From UMGS1889 sp964540575 (GTDB lineage: Bacteria > Bacillota > Clostridia > Oscillospirales > Ruminococcaceae), in the NCBI GenBank assembly GCA_964540575.1, contig CAZINI010000003.1, positions 62,001 through 126,000 on the forward strand: a stretch of DNA of 64,000 nt, given 5' to 3'. A model generated the notes under the pieces. That model saw nothing but the letters and a program-made list of their open reading frames with translations, searched no databases and was not told where the DNA came from. Below are positions 1 to 8,849 of this stretch, in pieces; position 1 is the stretch's first letter; every line of letters starts with the position of its first letter. Both the position numbers and the translations under genes were made by a program.

Positions 1-1
1 A

Positions 2-1456
2 GCAGAAATGCGGAACAATGCGGAAACCCTTGTAAACACTTTACAGAGCTTTGGCGTTCAGACGAGAATTGTGGATATTCACCGAGGTCCTACCGTTACA
101 AGATACGAGCTGCAGCCCAGTGCGGGCGTGAAGATCTCCAAAATTACGGGACTTTCCGATGATATTGCTCTGAACCTTGCGGCGGCGGGCGTGCGTATTG
201 AAGCACCTATCCCCGGAAAGGCGGCTGTCGGCGTTGAGGTGCCGAACCGTGTCAAGGACGTTGTAAGCATCAGGGAAATGATAGAAAGCAACGAGTTCAA
301 GTCCGCAAAAAGCAAGCTGGCGTTCGTTGTTGGACGTGACATTGAGGGTAACGTAATTGTGGGAGATATTGCCAAAATGCCCCACGTTATCATTGCGGGT
401 ACGACCGGCTCCGGTAAATCCGTCTGCACAAACTCTATTATAATGAGTATTCTCTACAACGCATCTCCCGACGAGGTGCGGCTGGTGCTTATCGACCCGA
501 AGATGGTTGAATTTAAGATATATGACGGCATTCCGCATCTGCTGATACCCGTTGTTACAGACCCGAGAAAGGCGGCGGGTGCGTTGTCTTGGGCTGTTCA
601 GGAAATGCTGAAGCGTTACAAGCTGTTTGCCGACAGCAATGTGCGTGATCTAAAGGGATATAACGAGCTTGCGGCGGAAACAGAGGGAATGTCCCCGCTG
701 CCGCAGATAGTTATTGCAATAGACGAGCTTGCCGACCTGATGATGGCAGCGTCCAACGAGGTCGAGGACGCTATCTGCCGTCTTGCACAGATGGCGAGAG
801 CGGCGGGAATGCACCTTATCATCGCAACTCAGCGTCCCACCGTTGACGTAATTACTGGACTTATCAAGGCAAATATCCCAAGCCGTATCGCTCTGACCGT
901 TTCATCTCAGGTGGATTCCAGAACTATTATCGACACGGCAGGTGCGGAAAAGCTGCTGGGTTACGGCGATATGCTCTACTATCCATCGGGAATTCCGAAG
1001 CCTATCAGAATTCAGGGCTGCTTCTGTTCCTCAAAGGAAGTGGAATCGGTCGTAAACTTCATTAAGAGCGGCGGAACTGCCGATTACAGCGATGAAATTC
1101 TCCGTGAAATTGAGAAGAACGTTCCCGTGCCTAAGGGAGAAAAGGGTGCTTCCGACAGCGGTTCGGCATCGGGGGATATGTTCGAGGACGATATGGTGGA
1201 GAAGGCTATCGAGGTTGTTATCGAAGCAGGACAGGCGTCCACTTCGTCCCTGCAAAGGCGGCTTAAGCTTGGATATGCCCGTGCTGCCCGTATAATCGAC
1301 CAGCTTGAAGAGCTGGGTGTTGTGGGACCGTTCGAGGGTGCAAAGCCGAGAGCTGTTCTTATGACCCGTGAAATGTGGCTGCAAAGAAAGCTGGCTATGG
1401 AGGGCGGCGGTCAAACCGAGGAAGCTGTTCCTGTTGAGCAGACTAGTGATACATAA
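2..1456 (+). CDS. DNA translocase FtsK/SpoIIIE, C-terminal part (5' truncated by window)
   Basis: This is an ATP-driven dsDNA pump that moves chromosomes through the division or spore septum. The reading frame is open to the left edge, so the N-terminal membrane segments lie outside; the first Met in the window is at 8 but is not the real start. Numbering from that Met, the motor has a Walker A GTTGSGKS at 131-138 and a Walker B ending in AIDELADLMM near 240. It ends with a winged-helix gamma domain (about 393-455) of the kind that reads KOPS/SRS polarity sequences. FtsK and SpoIIIE cannot be told apart from this half. The germination genes at 25.9-29.5 kb make a sporulation role possible. 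Confidence 0.93.
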   Translation, partial: AEMRNNAETLVNTLQSFGVQTRIVDIHRGPTVTRYELQPSAGVKISKITGLSDDIALNLAAAGVRIEAPIPGKAAVGVEVPNRVKDVVSIREMIESNEFKSAKSKLAFVVGRDIEGNVIVGDIAKMPHVIIAGTTGSGKSVCTNSIIMSILYNASPDEVRLVLIDPKMVEFKIYDGIPHLLIPVVTDPRKAAGALSWAVQEMLKRYKLFADSNVRDLKGYNELAAETEGMSPLPQIVIAIDELADLMMAASNEVEDAICRLAQMARAAGMHLIIATQRPTVDVITGLIKANIPSRIALTVSSQVDSRTIIDTAGAEKLLGYGDMLYYPSGIPKPIRIQGCFCSSKEVESVVNFIKSGGTADYSDEILREIEKNVPVPKGEKGASDSGSASGDMFEDDMVEKAIEVVIEAGQASTSSLQRRLKLGYARAARIIDQLEELGVVGPFEGAKPRAVLMTREMWLQRKLAMEGGGQTEEAVPVEQTSDT

Positions 1457-1527
1457 TAGAAATGCTAATATGATAACAGAAAATTCCTTTTGTATTTCAA
1501 TAATAAATAGAAATGGGGCAGACAGCT

Positions 1528-1941
1528 ATGAAAAAAGACCGAAGGCAATATATTATTTTCACTATGTCAATAATAGCTATTCAGATATTGTTTATGTTAT
1601 CTCTATTCATAGGCGATGGTTGGTGTCATGATTTAGCAATGTACACAATATTTCTTTCATTTGAGGCAGCAACAACAATTTGTTGGTGGATTTATCCGCT
1701 TTTGCTGATAGTTATGAATGTGCTGTCCTTTGTATTTACAGCTAAAGACCGTTCATCGGCAATCGTATTTTCGGTACTCGGAGGTGCTGTCGGCGGATTT
1801 TTTGCTATGCGGAAAAGAAATCCGAAGTTTAAGTACAGATGTGCGACGAATTATCTATATATTGCTCAGATTTTGCTGCTGTATTTGCAGCCTATCATCA
1901 ATTTGATTATTTTTCTTTCTGCTATTTCTTTTCATGCTTAA
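1528..1941 (+). CDS. Small integral membrane protein, DUF1294-like
   Basis: A protein of about 137 residues with four likely hydrophobic segments. The central stretch (LLIVMNVLSFVFTAKDR, then SVLGGAVGGFFAMRKRNPKFKYR-type residues) resembles the DUF1294 pattern of a hydrophobic run, a Gly-Gly pair and a basic loop. Function is unknown. A Met at 1513 is also in frame, but 1528 has GGGG at 1515-1518 at better spacing and starts MKKDRR. The gene is more AT-rich than its neighbours and sits alone between the translocase and the radical SAM gene. Confidence 0.65.
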   Translation: MKKDRRQYIIFTMSIIAIQILFMLSLFIGDGWCHDLAMYTIFLSFEAATTICWWIYPLLLIVMNVLSFVFTAKDRSSAIVFSVLGGAVGGFFAMRKRNPKFKYRCATNYLYIAQILLLYLQPIINLIIFLSAISFHA

Positions 1942-1970
1942 ACAAATACGTTATTTACGGAGGAGTAATA

Positions 1971-3881
1971 ATGCCCTTTCTGCCTATTTCCAAACAGGAT
2001 ATGACCGACAGAGGTATCGAACAGCTTGATTTTATCTGCATAACGGGGGACAGCTACGTTGACCACCCCAGCTTCGGTATTTCAATTATTTCCAGAATGA
2101 TAGAGGACTGCGGATTTACCGTTGGCATAATCGCCCAGCCCGACTGGCACAGCGACCGTGATTTCAAGAAGCTTGGCACTCCGAAATACGGCTTTATGGT
2201 AACCGGCGGCAATATCGACTCGATGGTCGCACACTACACCTCTGCCAAGAGGAAGCGTTCCGACGACGCTTACACTGCGGGGGGCAAGGCGGGAAAACGT
2301 CCCGACCGTGCGGTTATCGTCTATTGCAACAAGCTTCGTGAGATTTACGGGGCTGATATGCCTGTTTGCATAGGCGGTTTGGAGGCGTCCCTCAGGCGGT
2401 TTGCCCATTATGATTATTGGGACGATGCGGTTCGTCCGTCCGTTTTATTGGACAGTAAGGCTGACCTGCTGATGTACGGAATGTCCGAGCATCAGATAGT
2501 GGAGATATGCAAACGCCTTGCGTCGGGGGAGAATGTGCACAGTCTGACCGACATAAGGGGGACTTGCTATCTGACCGAGCCTAAGAATACGCCACTGGGT
2601 GCGGTGGAGTGTCCCACATATAAACAGGTGTGTGAATCGAAAGAAATGTACGCAAAGGCTTGCCGTCAGCAGTATGATTGGCAAGACGAAATTTACGGCA
2701 AAACGATAATTCAGCGTCACGGGGACTATATGCTTGTGCAAAATCCGCCTGCTCTTTCATTGACCACCGAGGAGCTTGACCATGTTTACGAGCTGCCCTA
2801 TATGCGAACATATCACCCTAGCTACGAGCCTTTGGGCGGCGTTCCCGGGATAGAAGAGGTGGAATTCTCAATAACACATAACAGGGGCTGCTTCGGCTTC
2901 TGCAACTTCTGCTCCATTGCTCTCCATCAGGGTAGACGAATTTCCGTCAGAAGTGAGGAGTCGGTGCTGAGAGAGGCAAAGCTGCTGACAACGCTCCCAA
3001 ATTTCAAGGGATATATCCACGATGTGGGCGGTCCGACAGCGAATTTTCGTCATGTTTCCTGTGAAAAACAGCTGACAGCGGGGCTTTGCAAGGGGAAGAA
3101 ATGCCTTGCACCCACTCCCTGCAAAAATCTTCAGGCAGACCATACCGAATATCTTGATTTGCTTCGGAAAATTCGGAAAATCGACGGTGTTAAGCGGGTT
3201 TTCATTCGTTCGGGTATTCGTTATGACTATCTTATGGAGGACAAAAACGAGGAATTTATGCGGGAACTGATCGAGTATCACGTCAGCGGACAGTTAAAGG
3301 TCGCACCCGAGCATTGTTCGGCGGTGGTGCTTGACAAAATGGGAAAGCCGCATATTGAGGCGTATAAAAAGTTTCAGGATAAATTTTACAGGATAACCAA
3401 GCAGATAGGCAAGGAGCAGTATCTTGTGCCGTATCTGATGTCATCGCACCCGGGAAGTACACTGAAAGAAGCGGTGGAGCTGGCACTGTTTCTAAAAAGT
3501 CTGAAAATACGTCCCGAACAGGTGCAGGATTTCTACCCGACTCCGGGAACGATTTCCACTTGTATGTTCTATACGGGGCTTGACCCCTACACAATGGAGA
3601 AGGTGTTCGTTCCGAAAACTGCCGAGGAAAAGGCAATGCAGAGAGCACTTCTGCAATATTTCAAGCCCGAGAACAAGAGAAAGGTCATCGAAGCACTGAA
3701 ACGTGCGGGGAGAACAGACCTTATCGGATATGGTAAGGACTGTTTAGTTCAGCCCGATAAGGCATATACCGCTGAACAAAACGCAAAGAATAAACGAAAC
3801 GTTAAGGATAATAACAGAAAATGGCAGGAACAAAAAGGAAAAGCAAACAAAATAAAAAGAAATTCTCGTGGGAAACGCTAA
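1971..3881 (+). CDS. ygiQ: YgiQ family radical SAM protein (UPF0313)
   Basis: A 636-residue radical S-adenosylmethionine protein of unknown substrate. The 4Fe-4S motif CxxxCxxC is visible as GCFGFCNFC with Cys at about 306, 310 and 313. The N-terminal third carries the family's conserved block (GDSYVDHPSFG near the start, CIGGLEASLRRFAHYDYW). The C-terminus carries the proline-rich FYPTPGTISTCMFYTG segment typical of the DUF3362 extension. The start at 1971 is chosen because GGAGG at 1959-1963 precedes it; the open frame runs further upstream without a ribosome site. The last 61 bases overlap the next gene. The family is widespread but its reaction is not established. Confidence 0.93.
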   Translation: MPFLPISKQDMTDRGIEQLDFICITGDSYVDHPSFGISIISRMIEDCGFTVGIIAQPDWHSDRDFKKLGTPKYGFMVTGGNIDSMVAHYTSAKRKRSDDAYTAGGKAGKRPDRAVIVYCNKLREIYGADMPVCIGGLEASLRRFAHYDYWDDAVRPSVLLDSKADLLMYGMSEHQIVEICKRLASGENVHSLTDIRGTCYLTEPKNTPLGAVECPTYKQVCESKEMYAKACRQQYDWQDEIYGKTIIQRHGDYMLVQNPPALSLTTEELDHVYELPYMRTYHPSYEPLGGVPGIEEVEFSITHNRGCFGFCNFCSIALHQGRRISVRSEESVLREAKLLTTLPNFKGYIHDVGGPTANFRHVSCEKQLTAGLCKGKKCLAPTPCKNLQADHTEYLDLLRKIRKIDGVKRVFIRSGIRYDYLMEDKNEEFMRELIEYHVSGQLKVAPEHCSAVVLDKMGKPHIEAYKKFQDKFYRITKQIGKEQYLVPYLMSSHPGSTLKEAVELALFLKSLKIRPEQVQDFYPTPGTISTCMFYTGLDPYTMEKVFVPKTAEEKAMQRALLQYFKPENKRKVIEALKRAGRTDLIGYGKDCLVQPDKAYTAEQNAKNKRNVKDNNRKWQEQKGKANKIKRNSRGKR

Positions 3882-4819
3882 AAAAGCTTCCGACAGCACT
3901 TGCTGTCCTGTTGCTGGCTGCGGTTTTTGTCCTTGGTGTGCTCCACGAAATGGGAAAGATAGACCTGTCGAAGTATTTCGGCGGTCAGGCTGTTTCGGAA
4001 ACGGTACAGGTTCCCGAGGGCTATGAAAACGCCGAGGGAAAGGTCCATTTCATTGATGTAGGTCAGGGCGACAGTATTTTCATCGAAACTTCGGGAAAAA
4101 CTATCCTCATAGATGCAGGCGAGCGGGAATACGGCGAAAAGGTGACCGAGTACATTTCGGCTCTGGGCGTCAGCAAAATCGACATTGTTATCGGCACTCA
4201 CCCCCATTCCGACCATATCGGAGGGCTGCCGAAGGTGCTGGAAAGCCTTGATATAGGTATGGTCATTCTGCCCAAGCTGCCAACCGAAATGGTTCCCGCC
4301 ACCAAAACTTATGAGCAGCTGCTGACTGTCATTGCCAACAAGCAGATTCGCACTGTAATGGCGGCTGACGATCTTCGCTTTGAATGGTCGGACAGCTCGG
4401 GGGGCAAGCTGACCTTCGAGATACTTGGCCCGCTTTCCGATAAATACACCGACCTCAACAACTTTTCGGTGGTTTCAAAGCTGACGTACAAGGACGTGTC
4501 CTTCCTGCTTACGGGCGATGCTGAAAAGGCAGCCGAGGAGGATATGCTCTATTATGACAAGGACGTTTCGGCAACTGTCCTAAAAATGGGACACCACGGA
4601 AGCTCGGGTGCGAGTTCGGCAGCGTTCCTTCGGGAGGTTTCGCCGTTGGCTGCCGTCATTCAGTGCGGCGAAGGCAATTCATACGGTCACCCGCATGACG
4701 AGGCTCTCAAACGCATCGGCAAGTACACCGAGCGTATCTACCGCACCGATGAGCGGGGCACGGTCGTTGTCTACACCGATGGTGCAACAGCCGTTGCGTC
4801 CTTTGAAAGGGCGGCTTGA
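3821..4819 (+). CDS. Membrane-anchored ComEC/Rec2-type metallo-beta-lactamase-fold hydrolase
   Basis: A 332-residue protein with a very basic N-terminus, one membrane segment (about 25-42) and an outside-facing metallo-beta-lactamase fold. The metal motif HPHSDH is at 127-132, preceded by the family's FIDVGQGDS segment and followed by LLTGDAE and MGHHGSS. This is the stand-alone form of the ComEC C-terminal domain, thought to act as a secreted nuclease or phosphodiesterase; that activity is inferred from the family. It starts inside the upstream gene and shares 61 bases with it, so translation is probably coupled. A DUF3006 gene follows, a common partner. Confidence 0.88.
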   Translation: MAGTKRKSKQNKKKFSWETLKKLPTALAVLLLAAVFVLGVLHEMGKIDLSKYFGGQAVSETVQVPEGYENAEGKVHFIDVGQGDSIFIETSGKTILIDAGEREYGEKVTEYISALGVSKIDIVIGTHPHSDHIGGLPKVLESLDIGMVILPKLPTEMVPATKTYEQLLTVIANKQIRTVMAADDLRFEWSDSSGGKLTFEILGPLSDKYTDLNNFSVVSKLTYKDVSFLLTGDAEKAAEEDMLYYDKDVSATVLKMGHHGSSGASSAAFLREVSPLAAVIQCGEGNSYGHPHDEALKRIGKYTERIYRTDERGTVVVYTDGATAVASFERAA

Positions 4820-5106
4820 AATTTTCTGTATTTTTTTGAAATTTACTTTTGTGACAGCCGAAAAAAGGCGGTTTTCCGTTTCTTTTGTGATAGCTGCAGC
4901 TGCTGTTTTTTCTCCCCGGGTATAGTGTTAGTCGTGCCTTTGCACTTCGGGGGACAGTTTGTGTTACGGCGTCTGCCGCTGATGTGTGGATTGTCGTTCT
5001 GTTCGGCGACGATACAATGTAACGGTTTTGCTAAAGGCTGAGGCTTACATAGAAGGTTTGATTTCAATAGAAAGTAAATCTCCAAAAAAGAAAAGGAGGG
5101 ATAACG
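4820..5106. other. Intergenic stretch without a recognised element
   Basis: I see no gene here. The sequence is T-rich at the left (runs at 4830 and 4910) and contains short self-complementary pieces such as GCAGCTGC, but no stem long enough to call a terminator. The right end carries the strong ribosome site for the DUF3006 gene. Confidence 0.5.
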
Positions 5107-5319
5107 ATGCTTGTTGTGGAAAAAATAGAGGGAAATGTTGTTACGATAGAGGATGGTAATAACCATTTCAATTTAAATAAAACAGAAATTTCCTTTTCTA
5201 TTAAGGAAGGTGACGTTATTCAATTAATAAATGGTGAATATTTCCCCGACAAGGCAACAACAGAGGAACGCAAACGTCGGCTTGCCGATTTGCAGAACAG
5301 CTTGTTTTGCGGCAAATAG
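5107..5319 (+). CDS. DUF3006 small protein
   Basis: A 70-residue protein starting MLVVEKIEGN with the short beta-rich pattern of DUF3006 (VVTIEDG, then EGDVIQLINGEYFPD) and a charged helical tail (EERKRRLADLQ). The function is unknown. Genes of this family often accompany ComEC-type beta-lactamase-fold genes, as here. The start is firmly set by AAAGGAGGG just upstream. Confidence 0.85.
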   Translation: MLVVEKIEGNVVTIEDGNNHFNLNKTEISFSIKEGDVIQLINGEYFPDKATTEERKRRLADLQNSLFCGK

Positions 5320-5351
5320 TACGGATTTTTATTTGAAAGGACTTGAAATAT

Positions 5352-6224
5352 ATGAATGGTTCAATGTTTAAGGAGCTTAACAGCAGGCTGGGCAGCTTGT
5401 CGAAGGGGCATAAGCGTATTGCGGAATACATTCTGGAGCATTACGACAAGGCTGCTTTTATGACTGCCGCTAAGCTTGGCAATATCGTTGGGGTCAGTGA
5501 ATCAACGGTTGTCAGATTTGCTACCGAAATGGGCTACGAGGGCTATCCCGAAATGCAGAAGGCTCTCAGGGAGTTCACGACCAATCGCCTTACGAATGTT
5601 CAGAGAATTGACGTTATGAGCGACCAGATAGGCGAGGACGATCTGTACGAAACTGTCCTCAATATGGATATTGACAAGATTCGCCGCACCCTTGAAGAGG
5701 GGGACAAGGAAGAGTTTTACCATACGGTTGACCACCTTGTGAACGCAAAGAATATATATATCATCGGTTCACGTTCGGCGGCGGTGCTTGCTCGTTTTCT
5801 GAACTTCTATTTCAATGTTATTTTCGATAATGTAAGACTTATCCATACCACCAGTACCAGTGAAATGTTTGAGCAGATACTACATATTGGAGAGGGGGAT
5901 ATTATGATAGGTATCAGCTTCCCTCGATATTCAAAGCATACGGTAAAAGCGTTCAAGTACGCTTCTTCGAGAGGTGCAACGGTCATAGCTATCACCGACT
6001 CAAAGACCTCTCCTTTGGCGGCATATGCGAACCATATGTTGCTTGCCAGAAGTGATATGGCGTCCTTTGCCGACTCGCTGGTCGCACCGCTGAGCGTCAT
6101 AAATGCACTGATAGTGGCGGTCGGCGTAAAGAAAAGGGACTATGTTGCCGAGAACTTTGAACGCCTTGAACAGATTTACGATGAATATGAGGTCTATGAA
6201 ACCTCCGACGATCAGGATTATTGA
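5352..6224 (+). CDS. MurR/RpiR family transcriptional regulator
   Basis: A 290-residue regulator with an N-terminal RpiR-type helix-turn-helix (about 38-60, GNIVGVSESTVVRFATEMGY) and a C-terminal SIS sugar-phosphate-binding domain (about 115-250, IIGSRSAAVLARFL, ISFPRYSKHT, ITDSKTSPLA). The family senses phosphosugars and regulates sugar or amino-sugar genes. The ATG at 5352 has AAAGGA ten bases upstream. It is followed after 16 bases by the flavoprotein gene, so it probably heads an operon whose other members are housekeeping genes. Its target is not evident; no sugar gene is adjacent. Confidence 0.9.
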   Translation: MNGSMFKELNSRLGSLSKGHKRIAEYILEHYDKAAFMTAAKLGNIVGVSESTVVRFATEMGYEGYPEMQKALREFTTNRLTNVQRIDVMSDQIGEDDLYETVLNMDIDKIRRTLEEGDKEEFYHTVDHLVNAKNIYIIGSRSAAVLARFLNFYFNVIFDNVRLIHTTSTSEMFEQILHIGEGDIMIGISFPRYSKHTVKAFKYASSRGATVIAITDSKTSPLAAYANHMLLARSDMASFADSLVAPLSVINALIVAVGVKKRDYVAENFERLEQIYDEYEVYETSDDQDY

Positions 6225-6240
6225 CAGGAATTTACAATAA

Positions 6241-7479
6241 ATGAAATATGATGTTATTATTATTGGCGGTGGTCCGGCGGGCATAATGGCTGCTCTGACC
6301 GCTGCCGATTATGGAAAAAATATCCTTATTCTGGAAAAAAGAGAGCGTCTTGGACGCAAGCTTCTTATCACGGGAAAGGGAAGATGCAACCTTACGAACA
6401 ACTGCACCTCCGAAGATTTCTTTGCAAACGTCCCCGTCAATCCGAGATTTTTATATAGTGCTTACTCACAGTTTTCGGCACAGGATACTATGGCATTTTT
6501 TGAGGATCTCGGGGTCAAACTTAAGACGGAAAGAGGGAATCGAGTGTTCCCCGTAACCGATAAGGCGATGACTGTTGTGGATGCTCTTGTAAATGCTGTA
6601 AAGTTGAAAACCATTACAGTAAAAAATCTAGAAGTGCATTCCTTGATTTTTGAGGATGGAAAGGTTGTCGGCGTAAACACCGAAAATACGACATTTTTTG
6701 CAGACAGCATTTGCGTTACAACAGGTGGCAAGTCTTATCCCTTGACAGGCTCTACGGGCGACGGATACAAATTTGCTGCTTCGGCGGGGCATAAAATAGT
6801 ACTTCCGAAGCCTTCACTTGTGCCTATTGTAACCGAGGAAAGGTGGGCATCGGAGGCGATGGGACTTTCACTAAGAAACTGTACCCTTACGCTGACCGAT
6901 ACTAAGAAGAACAAGCAGCTGTTCAGTGAAATGGGGGAACTGCTTTTCACTCACTTTGGTCTGTCGGGACCGCTGGTGCTGTCCGCCAGCAGTCATATCC
7001 GAGAGCCTGAACGGGACAGATATTTGCTGGAAATTGATCTTAAGCCCGCACTTGATTTTCAGACGCTTGACAACAGGCTGCAAAAGGATTTTTCAGGAAA
7101 CATTAATAAAAAATTTGTGAACTCGTTGGACAAACTGCTGCCTGCAAAGATAATCCCGCTTGTTGTTCGGCTTTCGGGTATATCGGGAGATAAAAAGGTA
7201 AATCAGATAACCCGTGAGGAACGGCACAGGCTTGTATCTGTTCTGAAAGCGTTCCCGCTGCATTTCAGGGAATTTCGGCCTATTGAGGAGGCTATAATCA
7301 CCAGCGGCGGCGTTTGTGTTTCGGAGATATATCCGAAAACTATGGAATCAAAGCTGTGCAGTGGGCTGTATTTTGCGGGAGAGGTCATAGACGTTGACGC
7401 ATATACAGGCGGATTTAATCTGCAAATAGCGTTTTCTACGGGATATGCTGCCGGTACAGCTATGGGCGAGAAGTATTAG
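6241..7479 (+). CDS. HI0933/YhiN-family FAD-dependent oxidoreductase
   Basis: A 412-residue flavoprotein. The N-terminal Rossmann fingerprint is IIIGGGPAGIMAA (about 6-18), followed by LLITGKGRCNLTNN, the family signature. The mid-protein TTGGKSYPLTGSTGDGY and C-terminal GGFNLQIAFSTGYAAG segments complete the FAD site. The family is often labelled aminoacetone oxidase-like or NAD(P)/FAD-dependent oxidoreductase; the physiological substrate is unknown. In clostridia it commonly lies directly ahead of cmk, plsC and ispH, exactly as here. Confidence 0.93.
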   Translation: MKYDVIIIGGGPAGIMAALTAADYGKNILILEKRERLGRKLLITGKGRCNLTNNCTSEDFFANVPVNPRFLYSAYSQFSAQDTMAFFEDLGVKLKTERGNRVFPVTDKAMTVVDALVNAVKLKTITVKNLEVHSLIFEDGKVVGVNTENTTFFADSICVTTGGKSYPLTGSTGDGYKFAASAGHKIVLPKPSLVPIVTEERWASEAMGLSLRNCTLTLTDTKKNKQLFSEMGELLFTHFGLSGPLVLSASSHIREPERDRYLLEIDLKPALDFQTLDNRLQKDFSGNINKKFVNSLDKLLPAKIIPLVVRLSGISGDKKVNQITREERHRLVSVLKAFPLHFREFRPIEEAIITSGGVCVSEIYPKTMESKLCSGLYFAGEVIDVDAYTGGFNLQIAFSTGYAAGTAMGEKY

Positions 7480-7504
7480 GCAGACTATATCCATATCAAT
7501 ATAT

Positions 7505-7545
7505 GGTACCTATATTAAACTAAAATATCTATATATAGGAGGAAT
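7505..7545 (+). promoter_or_regulatory. AT-rich hairpin leading into the cmk ribosome site
   Basis: CCTATAT at 7509-7515 can pair with ATATAGG at 7533-7539, and the latter overlaps the Shine-Dalgarno AGGAGG (7537-7542). A second small dyad, CCATAT/ATATGG, lies just upstream. Partial occlusion of the ribosome site is possible but weak. Confidence 0.35.
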
Positions 7546-7551
7546 AAGAAT

Positions 7552-8247
7552 ATGCCGATAAATATTGCTGTGGACGGACCTGCGGGAGCGGGCAAAAGCT
7601 CGATAGCAAAGCGGGTATCCGCCGATTTACAGATAATATATGTGGACACGGGGGCTATGTACCGAACGATCGCTCTTTATGTTCTCCGAAAAGGGGTCGA
7701 TCCCCATAATAAGGAGGCTGTCGTTCCGCTGCTTTCGGAAATTACCGTTGAACCGAGGTTTATAAACGGCGAACAGCGTGTTTTTCTGAACGGCGAGGAC
7801 GTTTCCGGGCTTATCCGCACCGAGGAGGTATCTATGGCGACCTCCGCTGTGTCTGCTATCCCCGAAGTAAGGGCGTTTCTGCTGGGTTTGCAGCGGAAGA
7901 TAGCTGCGGAAAACAACGTTATTATGGACGGCAGGGATATTGGAACGGTGGTGCTGCCCGATGCTCAGCTTAAGATATTCCTGACCGCTTCCGATACTGC
8001 CCGTGCAAATCGTCGTTACAAGGAGCTTGTGGAGCGTGAGGGAGATGCCGCTCCGTCCCTTGACGAGGTGCTTCGTCTTGTCAGGGAACGTGATCTTCAG
8101 GATTCGGGACGGGAAACTTCTCCCCTTAAAATGGCTGATGATGCCGTGCTTGCGGACACCTCCGAGCTGGATTTCGAGCAGTCTGTGGAGCTTGTGAAGC
8201 GTCTTATCCGAAGCAGGACGGGATTATCGGGAGGAGAATGTGTATGA
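7552..8247 (+). CDS. cmk: Cytidylate kinase
   Basis: A 231-residue nucleoside monophosphate kinase that phosphorylates CMP and dCMP with ATP. The P-loop is GPAGAGKSS (about 9-17), followed by the CMP-site segment YVDTGAMYRT, and MDGRDIGTVVLPDA is the family signature. The strong AGGAGG site fixes the start. The last four bases (ATGA) overlap the start of plsC, so translation is coupled. Confidence 0.97.
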   Translation: MPINIAVDGPAGAGKSSIAKRVSADLQIIYVDTGAMYRTIALYVLRKGVDPHNKEAVVPLLSEITVEPRFINGEQRVFLNGEDVSGLIRTEEVSMATSAVSAIPEVRAFLLGLQRKIAAENNVIMDGRDIGTVVLPDAQLKIFLTASDTARANRRYKELVEREGDAAPSLDEVLRLVRERDLQDSGRETSPLKMADDAVLADTSELDFEQSVELVKRLIRSRTGLSGGECV

Positions 8248-8849
8248 ATATCGTTGTAAGAGTGCTTGCTGAGGGGTTCTATCGCATTATGTACGACCTG
8301 CATTTTGAGGGGTTGGAAAATATCCCTAAAGGCGGCGGAACTATCTATGCCTCGAACCATAGGAGCTATCACGACCCCGTGTTTATAACTATGCGTGTTC
8401 CGAAAAAATTCAATTATATGGCTAAAGAGGAGCTTTTCAAGAATAAGCTGTTCGGCGGCTTTATCACTATGCTGGGTGCATTTCCCATTCAGAGGGGAAC
8501 GGGTGATATGGCGGCTCTGGACAAGGCGATAGACAAGGTGAAAAGCGGTGAAAATCTCGTTATTTTCCCCGAGGGTACCCGTTCCTACGACGGAAAGGTG
8601 GGAAAGGGCAAGACGGGCGTGGCTCTGGTGGCGGCAAAGGCGGGCGTGGACGTTATCCCCGTCGGCATTTGCTTTGATGGTCCGAAGTTGAAATTTCGTC
8701 AGAAGGTCACGGTGAAGTTCGGCAAGCCCATTTCCGCCGAGCGTCTGCATGTTGAGGGGACGTCCTCGAAGGAACTCAAAGTTATAAAGAACACCATTAT
8801 GCAGGCTATCACCGAGCTGGTGGAGGGACCGGCACAGAATGAAGATTGA
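8244..8849 (+). CDS. plsC: 1-acyl-sn-glycerol-3-phosphate acyltransferase
   Basis: A 201-residue membrane-associated acyltransferase making phosphatidic acid from lysophosphatidic acid. The catalytic HX4D motif is NHRSYHD (His39, Asp44), and the substrate motif FPEGTRS follows in the second half. The ATG at 8244 has GAGGAG at 8231-8236; a Met two codons earlier is too close to that site. It overlaps cmk by four bases and ispH by eleven. Confidence 0.94.
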   Translation: MNIVVRVLAEGFYRIMYDLHFEGLENIPKGGGTIYASNHRSYHDPVFITMRVPKKFNYMAKEELFKNKLFGGFITMLGAFPIQRGTGDMAALDKAIDKVKSGENLVIFPEGTRSYDGKVGKGKTGVALVAAKAGVDVIPVGICFDGPKLKFRQKVTVKFGKPISAERLHVEGTSSKELKVIKNTIMQAITELVEGPAQNED

